A DNA stretch of 45,350 nt from Syntrophales bacterium. GTDB taxonomy: Bacteria; Desulfobacterota; Syntrophia; Syntrophales; UBA2210. Position 1 is the stretch's first letter. Each line of letters opens with the position of its first letter. The notes beneath the pieces are model-generated. The model was not told where the DNA came from and searched no databases. It worked only from the letters and a program-made list of their open reading frames with translations. Made by a program: the position numbers and the translations under genes. Location: assembly GCA_023230565.1 (NCBI GenBank), contig JALNXD010000025.1, positions 1-45,350 on the forward strand, given 5' to 3'. Shown piece by piece: positions 16,593-24,692 of this stretch.

Positions 16593-18314
16593 ATGCGTAT
16601 CGAAAAATTAAAAAGTGGCATTATTTTACTGCCATGTCTTTTTTTCTGCTTTTTCCTTCTGACGTGCGGCTTTCAGCCGGGGGCTTCCCGGACAACGGAT
16701 AATGTTCTGATTTCCCGTTCCGATAACGCAGATACGAGTTATTATCATTATTCTCTTGCTGTTCTCCACACCCTCAATCAGCAGTTCGACAAGGCAGTTG
16801 ACGAATATCGAAAAGCGCTTTCAATCCACGAGCACTCACCTTTTTTGATGGTCGAACTCGCTACAATATACATAAAGAAAAACGATCTTTCATCGGCAGT
16901 CGAATTATTGGAAACCTCTTTGCTGTACCACCCTGATTATATTGATACCCATCTTCTCTTGGGAGGTGTCTACGGGAAACTGAAAAAATACGATAATGCG
17001 ATCAGTGAATATAAAACGGTTATAGAACTTGATCCTGCAAAAGTCGAGCCCTATCTCCTTCTCGGACTTCTCTATACAGAGAGAAAAAACTATACTTATG
17101 CCATATCTGTTCTGAAGAAGTTAATGGATCGCGATTCTGAAAGTTATATGGGAGCGTATTACCTTTCCAAGATTTATGCAGAAATGGAACTTTATAAGGA
17201 AGCAACAAAATGGATGGAAAAAACTGTTTCGCTAAATCCTGAATTCGAAACGGCACTTGCTGATCTCGGACTGCTTTATCAGATAGGAAACGAGGATGCT
17301 AAGGCAGTCGACGTCTACCGAAATTACATAAAACGAAATTCCGACAATATAACCTTACGGCAGCGTCTGGGGAAACTGCTCCTTAAACTCGAAAAATATG
17401 ACGAGGCAGCCACAGAATTCGAGGAAATACTTAATCTTGATGATTCGAATAAAGAGGCACGATTCTCGCTTGGAATCGCGTATTTTTTCGGCCGGATAGA
17501 TTATGAAAAAGCTCTCGATTTGTTTAAAGATATTGCCCTGGAAAATCCTCTGGATGAACGGGTCCGCTATTTTTTGGCATCTGTGTACGAAGAAAGGGGC
17601 TCTTTTTCCGAAGCACTTGCGGAATTCGAAAAGATATCCCCCTCTTCGGATTTCTTCATACCCGGCAGAATTCATATGGGCCTCATAATGAAACAACAGA
17701 ATCAAACGGCGGACGCAATAAAACTGATGCATACTACGATCGAAAACAGGAAAAAAGAACCCGAACTCTACGACTTTTTAGCCGCTTTATATGAAGATGA
17801 AAAAAAGTTCGAGAATGCATTCGATACTCTGCAAAAAGGATTGAAAGAGATACCCGAAAATATCGATCTGCGCTATAAAATAGGCGTACTCTATGAGAAA
17901 ACGGGATATTTTGATGAGAGCATGGCGGTAATGAGAGAAATCTTGCAAATGGATCCCGAAAATGCGGAAGCATTGAATTTTATCGGCTACAGTTTTGCTG
18001 ATAGAGGAATAAACCTTGAAGAAGCAGAGGTTCTAATCACGAAAGCCATGGAACTTAAGCCGGGCAACGGCTACATAACGGACAGTCTCGGTTGGCTGTA
18101 TTACAGACAGAATAAAATTTCACAGGCCATTAGTTTTCTGGAGAAAGCGGCTTCTCTGCTTCCGGAAGATGTCACTATTGCGGAGCATCTCGCAGATGCA
18201 TATGCGAAAGGAGGTTATGCCCGTAAAGCTCTTGATGTCTATCAAAAGATCCTTGAAAATAAACCTGAAGATGAAACTATTAGGAAAAAGATTAAAACAC
18301 TTTTGAATGAATAG
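16593..18314 (+). CDS. TPR-repeat lipoprotein
   Basis: This 573-residue protein has a signal peptide with a lipobox ending LLTC (Cys25) and then tandem tetratricopeptide repeats through to the C-terminus, for example YHYSLAVLHTLNQQFDKAVD, VEPYLLLGLLYTERKNY, DSLGWLYYRQNKISQAI and IAEHLADAYAKGGYARKAL. It is probably attached to the inner leaflet of the outer membrane and acts as a scaffold; no partner can be named. The ATG follows the deacetylase stop directly. A LolB-like lipoprotein gene follows after 51 bp, a pairing that may mean both act in lipoprotein or envelope assembly. Confidence 0.9.
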   Translation: MRIEKLKSGIILLPCLFFCFFLLTCGFQPGASRTTDNVLISRSDNADTSYYHYSLAVLHTLNQQFDKAVDEYRKALSIHEHSPFLMVELATIYIKKNDLSSAVELLETSLLYHPDYIDTHLLLGGVYGKLKKYDNAISEYKTVIELDPAKVEPYLLLGLLYTERKNYTYAISVLKKLMDRDSESYMGAYYLSKIYAEMELYKEATKWMEKTVSLNPEFETALADLGLLYQIGNEDAKAVDVYRNYIKRNSDNITLRQRLGKLLLKLEKYDEAATEFEEILNLDDSNKEARFSLGIAYFFGRIDYEKALDLFKDIALENPLDERVRYFLASVYEERGSFSEALAEFEKISPSSDFFIPGRIHMGLIMKQQNQTADAIKLMHTTIENRKKEPELYDFLAALYEDEKKFENAFDTLQKGLKEIPENIDLRYKIGVLYEKTGYFDESMAVMREILQMDPENAEALNFIGYSFADRGINLEEAEVLITKAMELKPGNGYITDSLGWLYYRQNKISQAISFLEKAASLLPEDVTIAEHLADAYAKGGYARKALDVYQKILENKPEDETIRKKIKTLLNE

Positions 18315-18365
18315 ACCGCCAATTTTGTACGTTGACATGAGAAATTAAAAGGATATTTCTACATT

Positions 18366-19163
18366 GTGGCATTAATTTTCAGACTCATATTTTTTTTTAT
18401 GGCAGCAGTTTTTTTCACCGGATGTATGCCCAAGGAACCGGTTCATATAGAAAAACAGATTCAGATTCAACTTGATGAAGAGTTTGTAAAATCTGTTTTT
18501 TTCTCTCCAAGCCATGATACTATCCGAGCTGTTGCAAAAATAGGAATAGAAGCCAAAAACTCATCCTCTTCGCAAAGAGTAGCTGCAGCAGTTCGATATC
18601 CATCAAGTATAAGAATTGAATCTCTTCCCCTTTTCGGCACTGCAAATTTCCTTTTTTCAATGTATGAAGGGATTTTCAAATTCTATATTCCGGAAGAGGA
18701 GAAATTCTATTTCGGGAGTGCAACAGGAAAAAACCTCTACGATTTTTTTGGAATCTATCTTTCCCCCCAGGAGATTACTTCAATATTGACAGGAAGACCC
18801 CCCTATGTTCCCAATCGAAAACACCGCTATTTCGGGTATAAAACCGGCGATGAAATACGAATCGATCTTGGGTCGCAAAAAGGTATTATTCAATCGGTCT
18901 GGATGGGACCGGACCGACGAATATCACATCTCAAAGTCTTCACGGAAGACGGCACGCCGCGTTTCGAAGCCTCATTTGATGCTTTTATCAGAGGAAATGG
19001 AAAGGAAAGGGAGTACCCTTCAAGAATATCGCTTTTGATACACATGCCGGAACCGGCTTCCGTCAAGGTACGGTATACCGGCATGAATATCACATCGGGT
19101 GAGGGATCCGAGTTTTTTGATCTGGAGTTGCCTGAGGGTCTTTCACCTATTCATTTGGATTAG
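18366..19163 (+). CDS. LolB/DUF4292-like outer-membrane lipoprotein
   Basis: This 265-residue protein begins with a lipoprotein signal peptide (lipobox FTGC, Cys20). The remainder looks like the LolA/LolB half-barrel fold: AVAKIGIEAKNS, RVAAAVRYPSSIRIESLPLFG, YIPEEEKFYFG and SILTGRPP follow the order of strands and the loop seen in LolB-like and DUF4292 proteins. The assignment to lipoprotein insertion is inference, and LolB proper is not assured. The start is GTG at 18366 with AAGGA 12 nt upstream, which puts the lipobox at a normal distance. It is the last gene of the plus-strand run and is convergent with the tol-pal operon. Confidence 0.7.
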   Translation: MALIFRLIFFFMAAVFFTGCMPKEPVHIEKQIQIQLDEEFVKSVFFSPSHDTIRAVAKIGIEAKNSSSSQRVAAAVRYPSSIRIESLPLFGTANFLFSMYEGIFKFYIPEEEKFYFGSATGKNLYDFFGIYLSPQEITSILTGRPPYVPNRKHRYFGYKTGDEIRIDLGSQKGIIQSVWMGPDRRISHLKVFTEDGTPRFEASFDAFIRGNGKEREYPSRISLLIHMPEPASVKVRYTGMNITSGEGSEFFDLELPEGLSPIHLD

Positions 19164-19281
19164 AAACATCCCAGGAAGAAAATCGGACTATCATTGTGAT
19201 CGGAAAACCCTGGATCAAATATCGGGCTCAGCACTTGACTTGCATCTCCAGATGTGTGCGCCCTGCCGGGTGCACCCAAAA

Positions 19282-19313
19282 AAAAGCTGAAGCCCTGCCG
19301 AGCTTCAGCTTTT
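19282..19313 (-). terminator. Rho-independent terminator of the tol-pal operon (bidirectional stem)
   Basis: A perfect 12-bp stem, AAAAGCTGAAGC at 19282-19293 and its complement at 19302-19313, encloses an 8-nt loop. On the minus strand the stem is followed by eight U residues (19285 to 19278), an excellent terminator 20 bp after the cpoB stop. On the plus strand only four U residues follow, so it may also stop the convergent run, less efficiently. A separate GC-rich hairpin lies at 19256-19275. Confidence 0.9.
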
Positions 19314-19332
19314 GCCGTGTCGAAAAATTGTT

Positions 19333-20199
19333 TTACTTGATTTCTTGCAGCTTGGAACGTGCTATCTCTGCCGGAGTTGTTCCAGGATATTCTTTGACGA
19401 CGCGCTGCAAAAGAAGCTGAGAGCTTGAGGTATCTTCAAGCTTCAAGAATGAAAGGGCTTGCTTGAGCAGCGCATTAGGAACCTTATTCCCCTTTGGGTA
19501 ATTCTGGATCACCTTTTCATATTCAAGAATTGCTTCTTCGTATTTATCTTGAAAATAAAAGCATTCGGCAATCCAGAACTGAGCATTATCCGAATATTCC
19601 GTATCAGGATAATTCTTTAAAAACGTGAGGAATTTTGCCCTCGCTTCTTCATAGTCCCGGTTCACGAAAATTTGATAGGCATCGGAATACAGCTTCTCAC
19701 TATCCGGTTTTTCCTCTTCGGCTAAGACCGGCGATGATGGCACTGTACCCTTTTTTGCTGAAGACGATATTGCTGCTCTCTGATTATTTATTTTTAATCG
19801 CTCTTCGAGAACTCTGATTCTCGCTTCTATTTCGGTCAGATTTAGCCTTTCTTCCGTCGAACGAGTGTCTGTGGACGTGATGCTGAGGCCTCTCATTTTA
19901 ACCTGCATTTCCTCCACAGCCCCTCTTAAGCTTTGGACCTCGTTTCTCAAATGAATGATGTCCGCACCTGTGTCTGCCTGATTTTTACGTAAAGATCTAT
20001 TCAACTCGTCGCTTTGATTAATCAGCGAGTTGTTTTCTGCCACTGTTTTTTGAAGTCTGTCGACATTCCCCTGCACCGCTGATATTTTTGAATCCAGGCT
20101 CCTGGATATGTATTTCACCTCATCCGAAGTTACACAGCCTGAGATTGCCGCCAGCAAAAGCAGAGAAAAAGCAAATAAAAATATGACTGAACGGTTCAC
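19333..20199 (-). CDS. cpoB: Tol-Pal associated protein CpoB (YbgF)
   Basis: This 288-residue periplasmic protein coordinates Tol-Pal-driven outer-membrane constriction with peptidoglycan synthesis. It has a signal peptide with a lipobox-like AISGC (Cys22), a long coiled coil (about 28-145, helping trimer formation), and a C-terminal TPR domain with the CpoB signature YSDAYQIFVNRDYEEARAKF, FLKNYPDTEYSDNAQFWIAE and YPKGNKVPNALLKQ. E. coli CpoB has a cleavable signal without lipidation; the Cys here suggests a lipidated form. It is the last gene of the operon, 24 bp after pal, followed by a strong terminator. Confidence 0.95.
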   Translation of the reverse strand: MNRSVIFLFAFSLLLLAAISGCVTSDEVKYISRSLDSKISAVQGNVDRLQKTVAENNSLINQSDELNRSLRKNQADTGADIIHLRNEVQSLRGAVEEMQVKMRGLSITSTDTRSTEERLNLTEIEARIRVLEERLKINNQRAAISSSAKKGTVPSSPVLAEEEKPDSEKLYSDAYQIFVNRDYEEARAKFLTFLKNYPDTEYSDNAQFWIAECFYFQDKYEEAILEYEKVIQNYPKGNKVPNALLKQALSFLKLEDTSSSQLLLQRVVKEYPGTTPAEIARSKLQEIK

Positions 20200-20223
20200 G
20201 AAGAAAGACTCCCTCTTTATCTC

Positions 20224-20817
20224 CTATTTTTCCCACGTAGTGGGAAATACAATGAAATGATCTCTTCTGTTCCTCGCCCATGCCTCTTCATTGTGTGCAG
20301 GATCGACAGGCATTTCCTCACCATAAGAAATCGTATTGATCCGTGCGGGATCTACTCCCAGGTTAACCAGATAATCTTTTGCCGCCTGCGCACGCCTTTC
20401 GCCGAGTGCCAGGTTGTATTCAAGTGTTCCTCGCTCGTCGCAATGCCCCTCTACATTGATATTGAAGTCCTCATTCTTTTGCAGCCATGCTGAAAGTTTG
20501 TCAAGCTTTGTCCTTGCGGAGGGCTTGAGATCATAACGATCGAACTCAAAATAAACATCCTCAAACGCTGTCGCTTCCGCCATCAGTTTCTCTCGCCTTG
20601 CTTTTTCTTCGGCCAAGGCTTTTTCATCAACTTTTTTTACCGCAGGTGCAGGAGCTGCTTTCGGCGCTTCAACTTTTTTCTCCGGTGTCGCCGCCGGCTT
20701 TACTACTGCTTCTTCTTTGACTGCAGTTTCCCTGAAACAGGCACACCCTCCCAGAGTCAACATCAAAAAACATGCACTAATAATAACAGCCACATACATT
20801 ACATAATTTCGCTTCAT
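20224..20817 (-). CDS. pal: Peptidoglycan-associated lipoprotein Pal
   Basis: This 197-residue outer-membrane lipoprotein has lipobox TLGGC (Cys25), a linker rich in Ala, Pro and Lys (about 32-75), and a C-terminal OmpA-like domain (about 85-197). VYFEFDRYDLKP, VEGHCDERGTLEYNLALGERRA and SYGEEMPVD contain the Asp and Arg that bind meso-diaminopimelate in peptidoglycan. It anchors the outer membrane to the wall and is positioned by TolB. It lies 137 bp after tolB, a somewhat longer gap than the others in the operon. Confidence 0.98.
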   Translation of the reverse strand: MKRNYVMYVAVIISACFLMLTLGGCACFRETAVKEEAVVKPAATPEKKVEAPKAAPAPAVKKVDEKALAEEKARREKLMAEATAFEDVYFEFDRYDLKPSARTKLDKLSAWLQKNEDFNINVEGHCDERGTLEYNLALGERRAQAAKDYLVNLGVDPARINTISYGEEMPVDPAHNEEAWARNRRDHFIVFPTTWEK

Positions 20818-20954
20818 TCCGATACCCTCCTCTCGTTAGTTACAATAAGTAAGTGCAAAAAAACAATAAACTTCTATTTTAAATTCCACAACTTGAAAGA
20901 AGCCTCTTTCCTTAATTTACGGTTGTCTCAACCCGGAAAAGCAATCCACGACTC

Positions 20955-22271
20955 TCAATCCAATTGCGGCGACCATGAAGGATTTTTTAAAGAATCCATT
21001 AACTCAGTCCCTCCTAGTACACGCAAGTTTAAGCCATTTGAATTGATTATGCAAACCTTTTTCATTCCCCCTTTTCCCGATATGAAGGAGAGATACCTCC
21101 CATCCGGAGACCAGGCAGGAGCTTCGCACCCACCATCTTCAAAGGTGAGCTGCATTAGGCCGCTTCCATCTTCTTCAATCAAAAACAGCTGAAATGTCCC
21201 ATCAGTCGCACCTTCATATGCTATTTTTCCGCCCTTTGGAGACCATACCGGAGAAGTATTGTAGGATCCTTCAAAAGTTATCCTTCGGATGTTTCTTCCT
21301 CCAGAATCCATTACAAATATCTGCGGAGATCCGGACCGGCTCGAAACGAAAACTATTTTTGAACCATCTGGAGACCAGCAGGGAGATACATCAATTGCAG
21401 GATCGTTTGTCAGTCTTTCCAACTTTTTGGTTTGAATGTTCATTGAATAAATTTCTTCATTTCCATCCTTACTCAACGTCATCAATATTTTTTTCCCGTC
21501 CGGAGACCAGGAATGTGCCATATTCAGTCCTCTGAAGTTGGTAAGATTTGATCTTTGTAAATTTCTCAAGTTCAGGATGTAAGAGTCGGGATTATTCTTG
21601 ATATAGGAAGTAAGAGAAAGCCGTGAGCCGTCAGGCGCCCACCGTGGTATTAACGTCAGCGATTTATAATCGGTTACTCTCTTTAAATCGGATCCGTCAA
21701 ATCGAATCGTATATATTTCCGATATTTGGCCCTTTCTGCCTACAAACGCAATTCTTGTATTATACACTCCTCTTTCACCCGTGAGCGCAAGAAGGATTTC
21801 CTCCGCAAACTTCACTATAATGGTTTTTTTATCCTCGGGGGTCCCGGTATATCTTTTTCCGGCGATGAGTCTGCCTTCAACCACATCGAAAAGTCTAATT
21901 TCTACTGTTAATTTCGTTTCATCTTTGGCGAATCCGCCTTTCACCAAAAAATCGGATCCGATTGCACGCCAGTCCCTGAAATCGGTTTCCGCAGCTGATA
22001 TACCTGAGCGCTCGGCATTCTCTAAAAAAGCACCGCGAGTAATGACTCTAAAAAAACCAGTTATATCAATAACTTGCCCCAACTCATCGGCAAACCATGA
22101 AGAAAGCCCGATGTCATCCCCCGAGGCATGCAAGTTCTTAAAATCCTGAATGGCAATTGGAAATTTCTGGAATGCGGGGGAATCTATATCGATATATACC
22201 TTTCCCCATGCATGTTGAGTCCATAAAACCAATACAAAAACAAGTAGTATGACGATGGGGCGATTACGCAT
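20955..22271 (-). CDS. tolB: Tol-Pal system protein TolB
   Basis: This 438-residue periplasmic protein has a signal peptide (about 1-23), an N-terminal alpha/beta domain (about 25-165) and a six-bladed beta propeller. Five blades show the repeated SPDG/APDG turn: IPRWAPDGSRL, AHSWSPDGKKI, SPCWSPDGSKI, SPVWSPKGGKI and APAWSPDGRYL; the final NPSWSPQ belongs to the closing blade. TolB shuttles between Pal and TolA. It follows tolA by 34 bp. Confidence 0.97.
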   Translation of the reverse strand: MRNRPIVILLVFVLVLWTQHAWGKVYIDIDSPAFQKFPIAIQDFKNLHASGDDIGLSSWFADELGQVIDITGFFRVITRGAFLENAERSGISAAETDFRDWRAIGSDFLVKGGFAKDETKLTVEIRLFDVVEGRLIAGKRYTGTPEDKKTIIVKFAEEILLALTGERGVYNTRIAFVGRKGQISEIYTIRFDGSDLKRVTDYKSLTLIPRWAPDGSRLSLTSYIKNNPDSYILNLRNLQRSNLTNFRGLNMAHSWSPDGKKILMTLSKDGNEEIYSMNIQTKKLERLTNDPAIDVSPCWSPDGSKIVFVSSRSGSPQIFVMDSGGRNIRRITFEGSYNTSPVWSPKGGKIAYEGATDGTFQLFLIEEDGSGLMQLTFEDGGCEAPAWSPDGRYLSFISGKGGMKKVCIINSNGLNLRVLGGTELMDSLKNPSWSPQLD

Positions 22272-22305
22272 TACGTATTTAACCTTTCTCCAAATCTACA
22301 AAAGA

Positions 22306-23070
22306 TTATCTGAAAATTTCTGAAGAACGAAAGCGAATTCCCAGATCTATGGCGTTATCATTAATCCATTCAGGAATGTTTGGAAAGGGAGACGCTTTTT
22401 TAACCGCCTTTTCTGCGGATTCATCAAAAAAGCGGTTTCCCGATCTTTTTTCGAATTCTATATTCCCCACAGTACCGTCCTTCTGAATCGTCGCCGCAAT
22501 TACCGCTTCAAGATTATCGCTCGCCAGTATACCCTCCGGCAAAGCCCACTTCTCCTTTATCTTGGCCCAAATAAGAGAGTAATATATCTGCATTTTTGAG
22601 TCCATCTCGGCCTGTGATTTTGTACCTGCCGCCGCTGCCGCCGGCGAACCGGATCCCGAAGAACGAGCGGGTTTTGCCGGTTCGGGCGGCGATACCGCCT
22701 TCTTTTTGATCTTATCTATTTCTTCTTCAATTTTTTTATTTTTTTGAACTTCTCTTTTTTTGACCCGGATAGGCGTTATGGGTATTGCCTTGACTGTCTC
22801 AACCTTTTTTTTCATTACAACGGCAGTCTCTCTGGAATCCATTTTTACCGTATCCCAGGGAACACTTCTCGCAGTTTTTACTACATCCACAGGTGCAGTA
22901 ACCAGATCAACCGTGTATGTCGGTCCGAACGTCCATTTGGGTGACGGAACCGCCGGTGAAAACAGAATTATTGATAATACAAGGGCATGAAGCAAAAATG
23001 ACAGCAAAATCATACTATTCAGGCTTGTGCCATCATTGCGTTTTCTCTTCACCTGGGTTAAAAAGGACAT
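22306..23070 (-). CDS. tolA: TolA/TonB-like energy-transducing protein
   Basis: This 254-residue protein has a basic N-terminus, one membrane helix (about 20-40), a Lys/Glu/Pro-rich linker (about 85-140) and a C-terminal TonB/TolA domain (about 155-254) with IWAKIKEKWALPEG, VIAATIQKDGTVGNIEFEKR and SAEKAVKKASPFPN. By position between tolR and tolB it is the TolA of this system, although its C-terminal domain is of the TonB_C type usual outside gammaproteobacteria. It connects the TolQR motor to TolB and Pal. It begins 5 bp after tolR. Confidence 0.93.
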   Translation of the reverse strand: MSFLTQVKRKRNDGTSLNSMILLSFLLHALVLSIILFSPAVPSPKWTFGPTYTVDLVTAPVDVVKTARSVPWDTVKMDSRETAVVMKKKVETVKAIPITPIRVKKREVQKNKKIEEEIDKIKKKAVSPPEPAKPARSSGSGSPAAAAAGTKSQAEMDSKMQIYYSLIWAKIKEKWALPEGILASDNLEAVIAATIQKDGTVGNIEFEKRSGNRFFDESAEKAVKKASPFPNIPEWINDNAIDLGIRFRSSEIFR

Positions 23071-23075
23071 CCACG

Positions 23076-23492
23076 CTATTCCTTGGGTGGTTTTGTAATC
23101 ATGCCGAGTTTATCTACTCCGGCCTTTCTCACTTCCGACATGACCTCGACAACAAATCCATAAGGAACCGTTTCATCTGCGCGCATGTAAATTTCCCTGT
23201 CTATCCGTGCAGCGAAGATGCTGTCCAATTTCGATCTAAGATCATCAATGGTAGCTTTATAACGGTTAATGTAAATTTCCCTGTCGGCATTTATTGTCAG
23301 TATCAGTTTTTCCTCTCCGACATCAACACTTTTCGCCGTGACTCTCGGAAGATTCACATCGATTCCCATCTGCAGCATCGGCGCTGTTACCATAAAAATA
23401 ATCAAAAGGACTAAAATAACATCTACGAGCGGTGTAACATTGATATCCGAGACCGGTGTACTATTTCTTCTTTTTGGTTGTAATTTTCTCAT
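23076..23492 (-). CDS. tolR: TolR (ExbD/TolR family)
   Basis: This 138-residue protein has a single transmembrane helix with the essential proton-path Asp in VTPLVDVILVLLIIFMVTAP, followed by a periplasmic domain with VNLPRVTA, LILTINADREIYINRY and the C-terminal MRADETVPYGFVVEVMSEVRKAG. It forms the proton-driven motor with TolQ. The gap to tolQ is 85 bp, unusually long for this pair, with no other gene in it. Confidence 0.97.
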   Translation of the reverse strand: MRKLQPKRRNSTPVSDINVTPLVDVILVLLIIFMVTAPMLQMGIDVNLPRVTAKSVDVGEEKLILTINADREIYINRYKATIDDLRSKLDSIFAARIDREIYMRADETVPYGFVVEVMSEVRKAGVDKLGMITKPPKE

Positions 23493-23577
23493 GATGTCAA
23501 ATTATTATGTTACCTGTGAGCATAAAGGCATGTTAATGAATATTCCAACAAGGAAATTTTTCGATGCACTATTCCGG

Positions 23578-24348
23578 TTAACTGCGGGTCGATTCTATGT
23601 TTCTTACATAAAAACGTTCTATAATATTCAGAAATTCCGATGAAAAATTCTCAGTCTCCACTCCTATCGCTCTGATCTTGCTCAAGTAGTAATTGTAAAA
23701 AATAACCGCGGGTATCGCCGCAGCAAGTCCGGCCGCTGTGGCTATTAATGCTTCTGAAATTCCGGGCGCCACTACGGAAAGAGTTGCCGACCCTCTCACT
23801 CCTATTCCCTTAAACGCATTCATTATACCCCAAACCGTTCCGAAAAGACCGATAAAAGGGCAGGCGCTTCCTGTTGTTGCGAGAAACCCGAGAGTACTTT
23901 CAAGTTTTGTCATTTCCGAATCGCAGGCGCGGTTGAGAGCTCTTTCGATATTATCCACACCTCTGAGTTCCAGAGAAAAAGATCCTTCATCTGTGGTTTC
24001 CTGGTTCAGTGAATGTTCGCGCTTCGCCCCGGCAAGCTTTCCCAATTCCGTATATCCGGCCCTGAACACCTCTGCAATAGTCGCGTACCTGAATTTCTTC
24101 GATTCGGGGAATATGGATGAAAGTTTGCTGCTTCTCATGTACGCAGCTATAAAAAGTTCATTTTCTTTCTTCGACCTCCTGATCATCCTGTACTTCATAA
24201 GAATGATCGCCCAGGAGATTACAGAAAAGGAAAGAAGCAGAAACAGGACAAACTGAACCATCGGTCCGGCATCGAAGATCATGTCAAGAACATTTCCATG
24301 AAACTGTTTTCCGATACCTGATGCCGTAACCGCCAAAACTTCGTTCAC
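23578..24348 (-). CDS. tolQ: TolQ (MotA/TolQ/ExbB proton channel)
   Basis: This 256-residue inner-membrane protein has three transmembrane helices: the first at about 30-52 and the pair around TTGSACPFIGLFGTVWGIMNAF and PGISEALIATAAGLAAAIPAVIFYN, which line the proton channel. The start is GTG with GGAGAGG close upstream; it gives the expected N-terminus for the family. A promoter with consensus -35 lies 39-67 bp upstream. It heads the operon tolQ-tolR-tolA-tolB-pal-cpoB. Confidence 0.97.
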   Translation of the reverse strand: MNEVLAVTASGIGKQFHGNVLDMIFDAGPMVQFVLFLLLSFSVISWAIILMKYRMIRRSKKENELFIAAYMRSSKLSSIFPESKKFRYATIAEVFRAGYTELGKLAGAKREHSLNQETTDEGSFSLELRGVDNIERALNRACDSEMTKLESTLGFLATTGSACPFIGLFGTVWGIMNAFKGIGVRGSATLSVVAPGISEALIATAAGLAAAIPAVIFYNYYLSKIRAIGVETENFSSEFLNIIERFYVRNIESTRS

Positions 24349-24692
24349 TGTCCCTCTCCTCTATGCTACATTATTTTTGCTCAACGGTTTTAATTTAAAA
24401 ACCGGATGTTGTCAACACCTCTTTTAAGGCTTTGAAAATCAATGACTTTGCCATTAAAAGATATATTCACCTTTAATGCGTCTTCCAGAGATTTGTTCAA
24501 TACAGCGGACCAAAGCTTTGATTTCAATGCAATTCAGTTATACCTGAGGTTGCCAAGCTAAAACTTCACACCATACGCATTAAATCCTGAGCATCCGTCC
24601 ACGCTCCTGTGAAATCTTTCACTCTCCGGGATTTTTCGACTCAAGCCGACAACTTTGCAAATTCACAAGGGATGATTTCATCGACTCTCCCT
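24349..24692. other. 344-bp intergenic region between tolQ and a diguanylate cyclase
   Basis: Apart from the tolQ promoter at its left end, this region has no gene. It shows two weak symmetries, CATTAAA at 24452-24458 mirrored at 24472-24478, and GTGAAA-TC-TTTCAC at 24609-24622. The second lies about 70 bp beyond the diguanylate cyclase stop, but its loop is too small and it lacks a U-run, so it is not a convincing terminator. Confidence 0.5.
24387..24415 (-). promoter_or_regulatory. Sigma-70 promoter of the tol-pal operon
   Basis: Read on the minus strand, the consensus -35 TTGACA occupies 24415-24410, followed by a 17-bp spacer and TAAAAC at 24392-24387 as the -10. The predicted start point near 24380 leaves a leader of about 32 nt with the GGAGAGG ribosome-binding site before the GTG of tolQ. 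Confidence 0.55.
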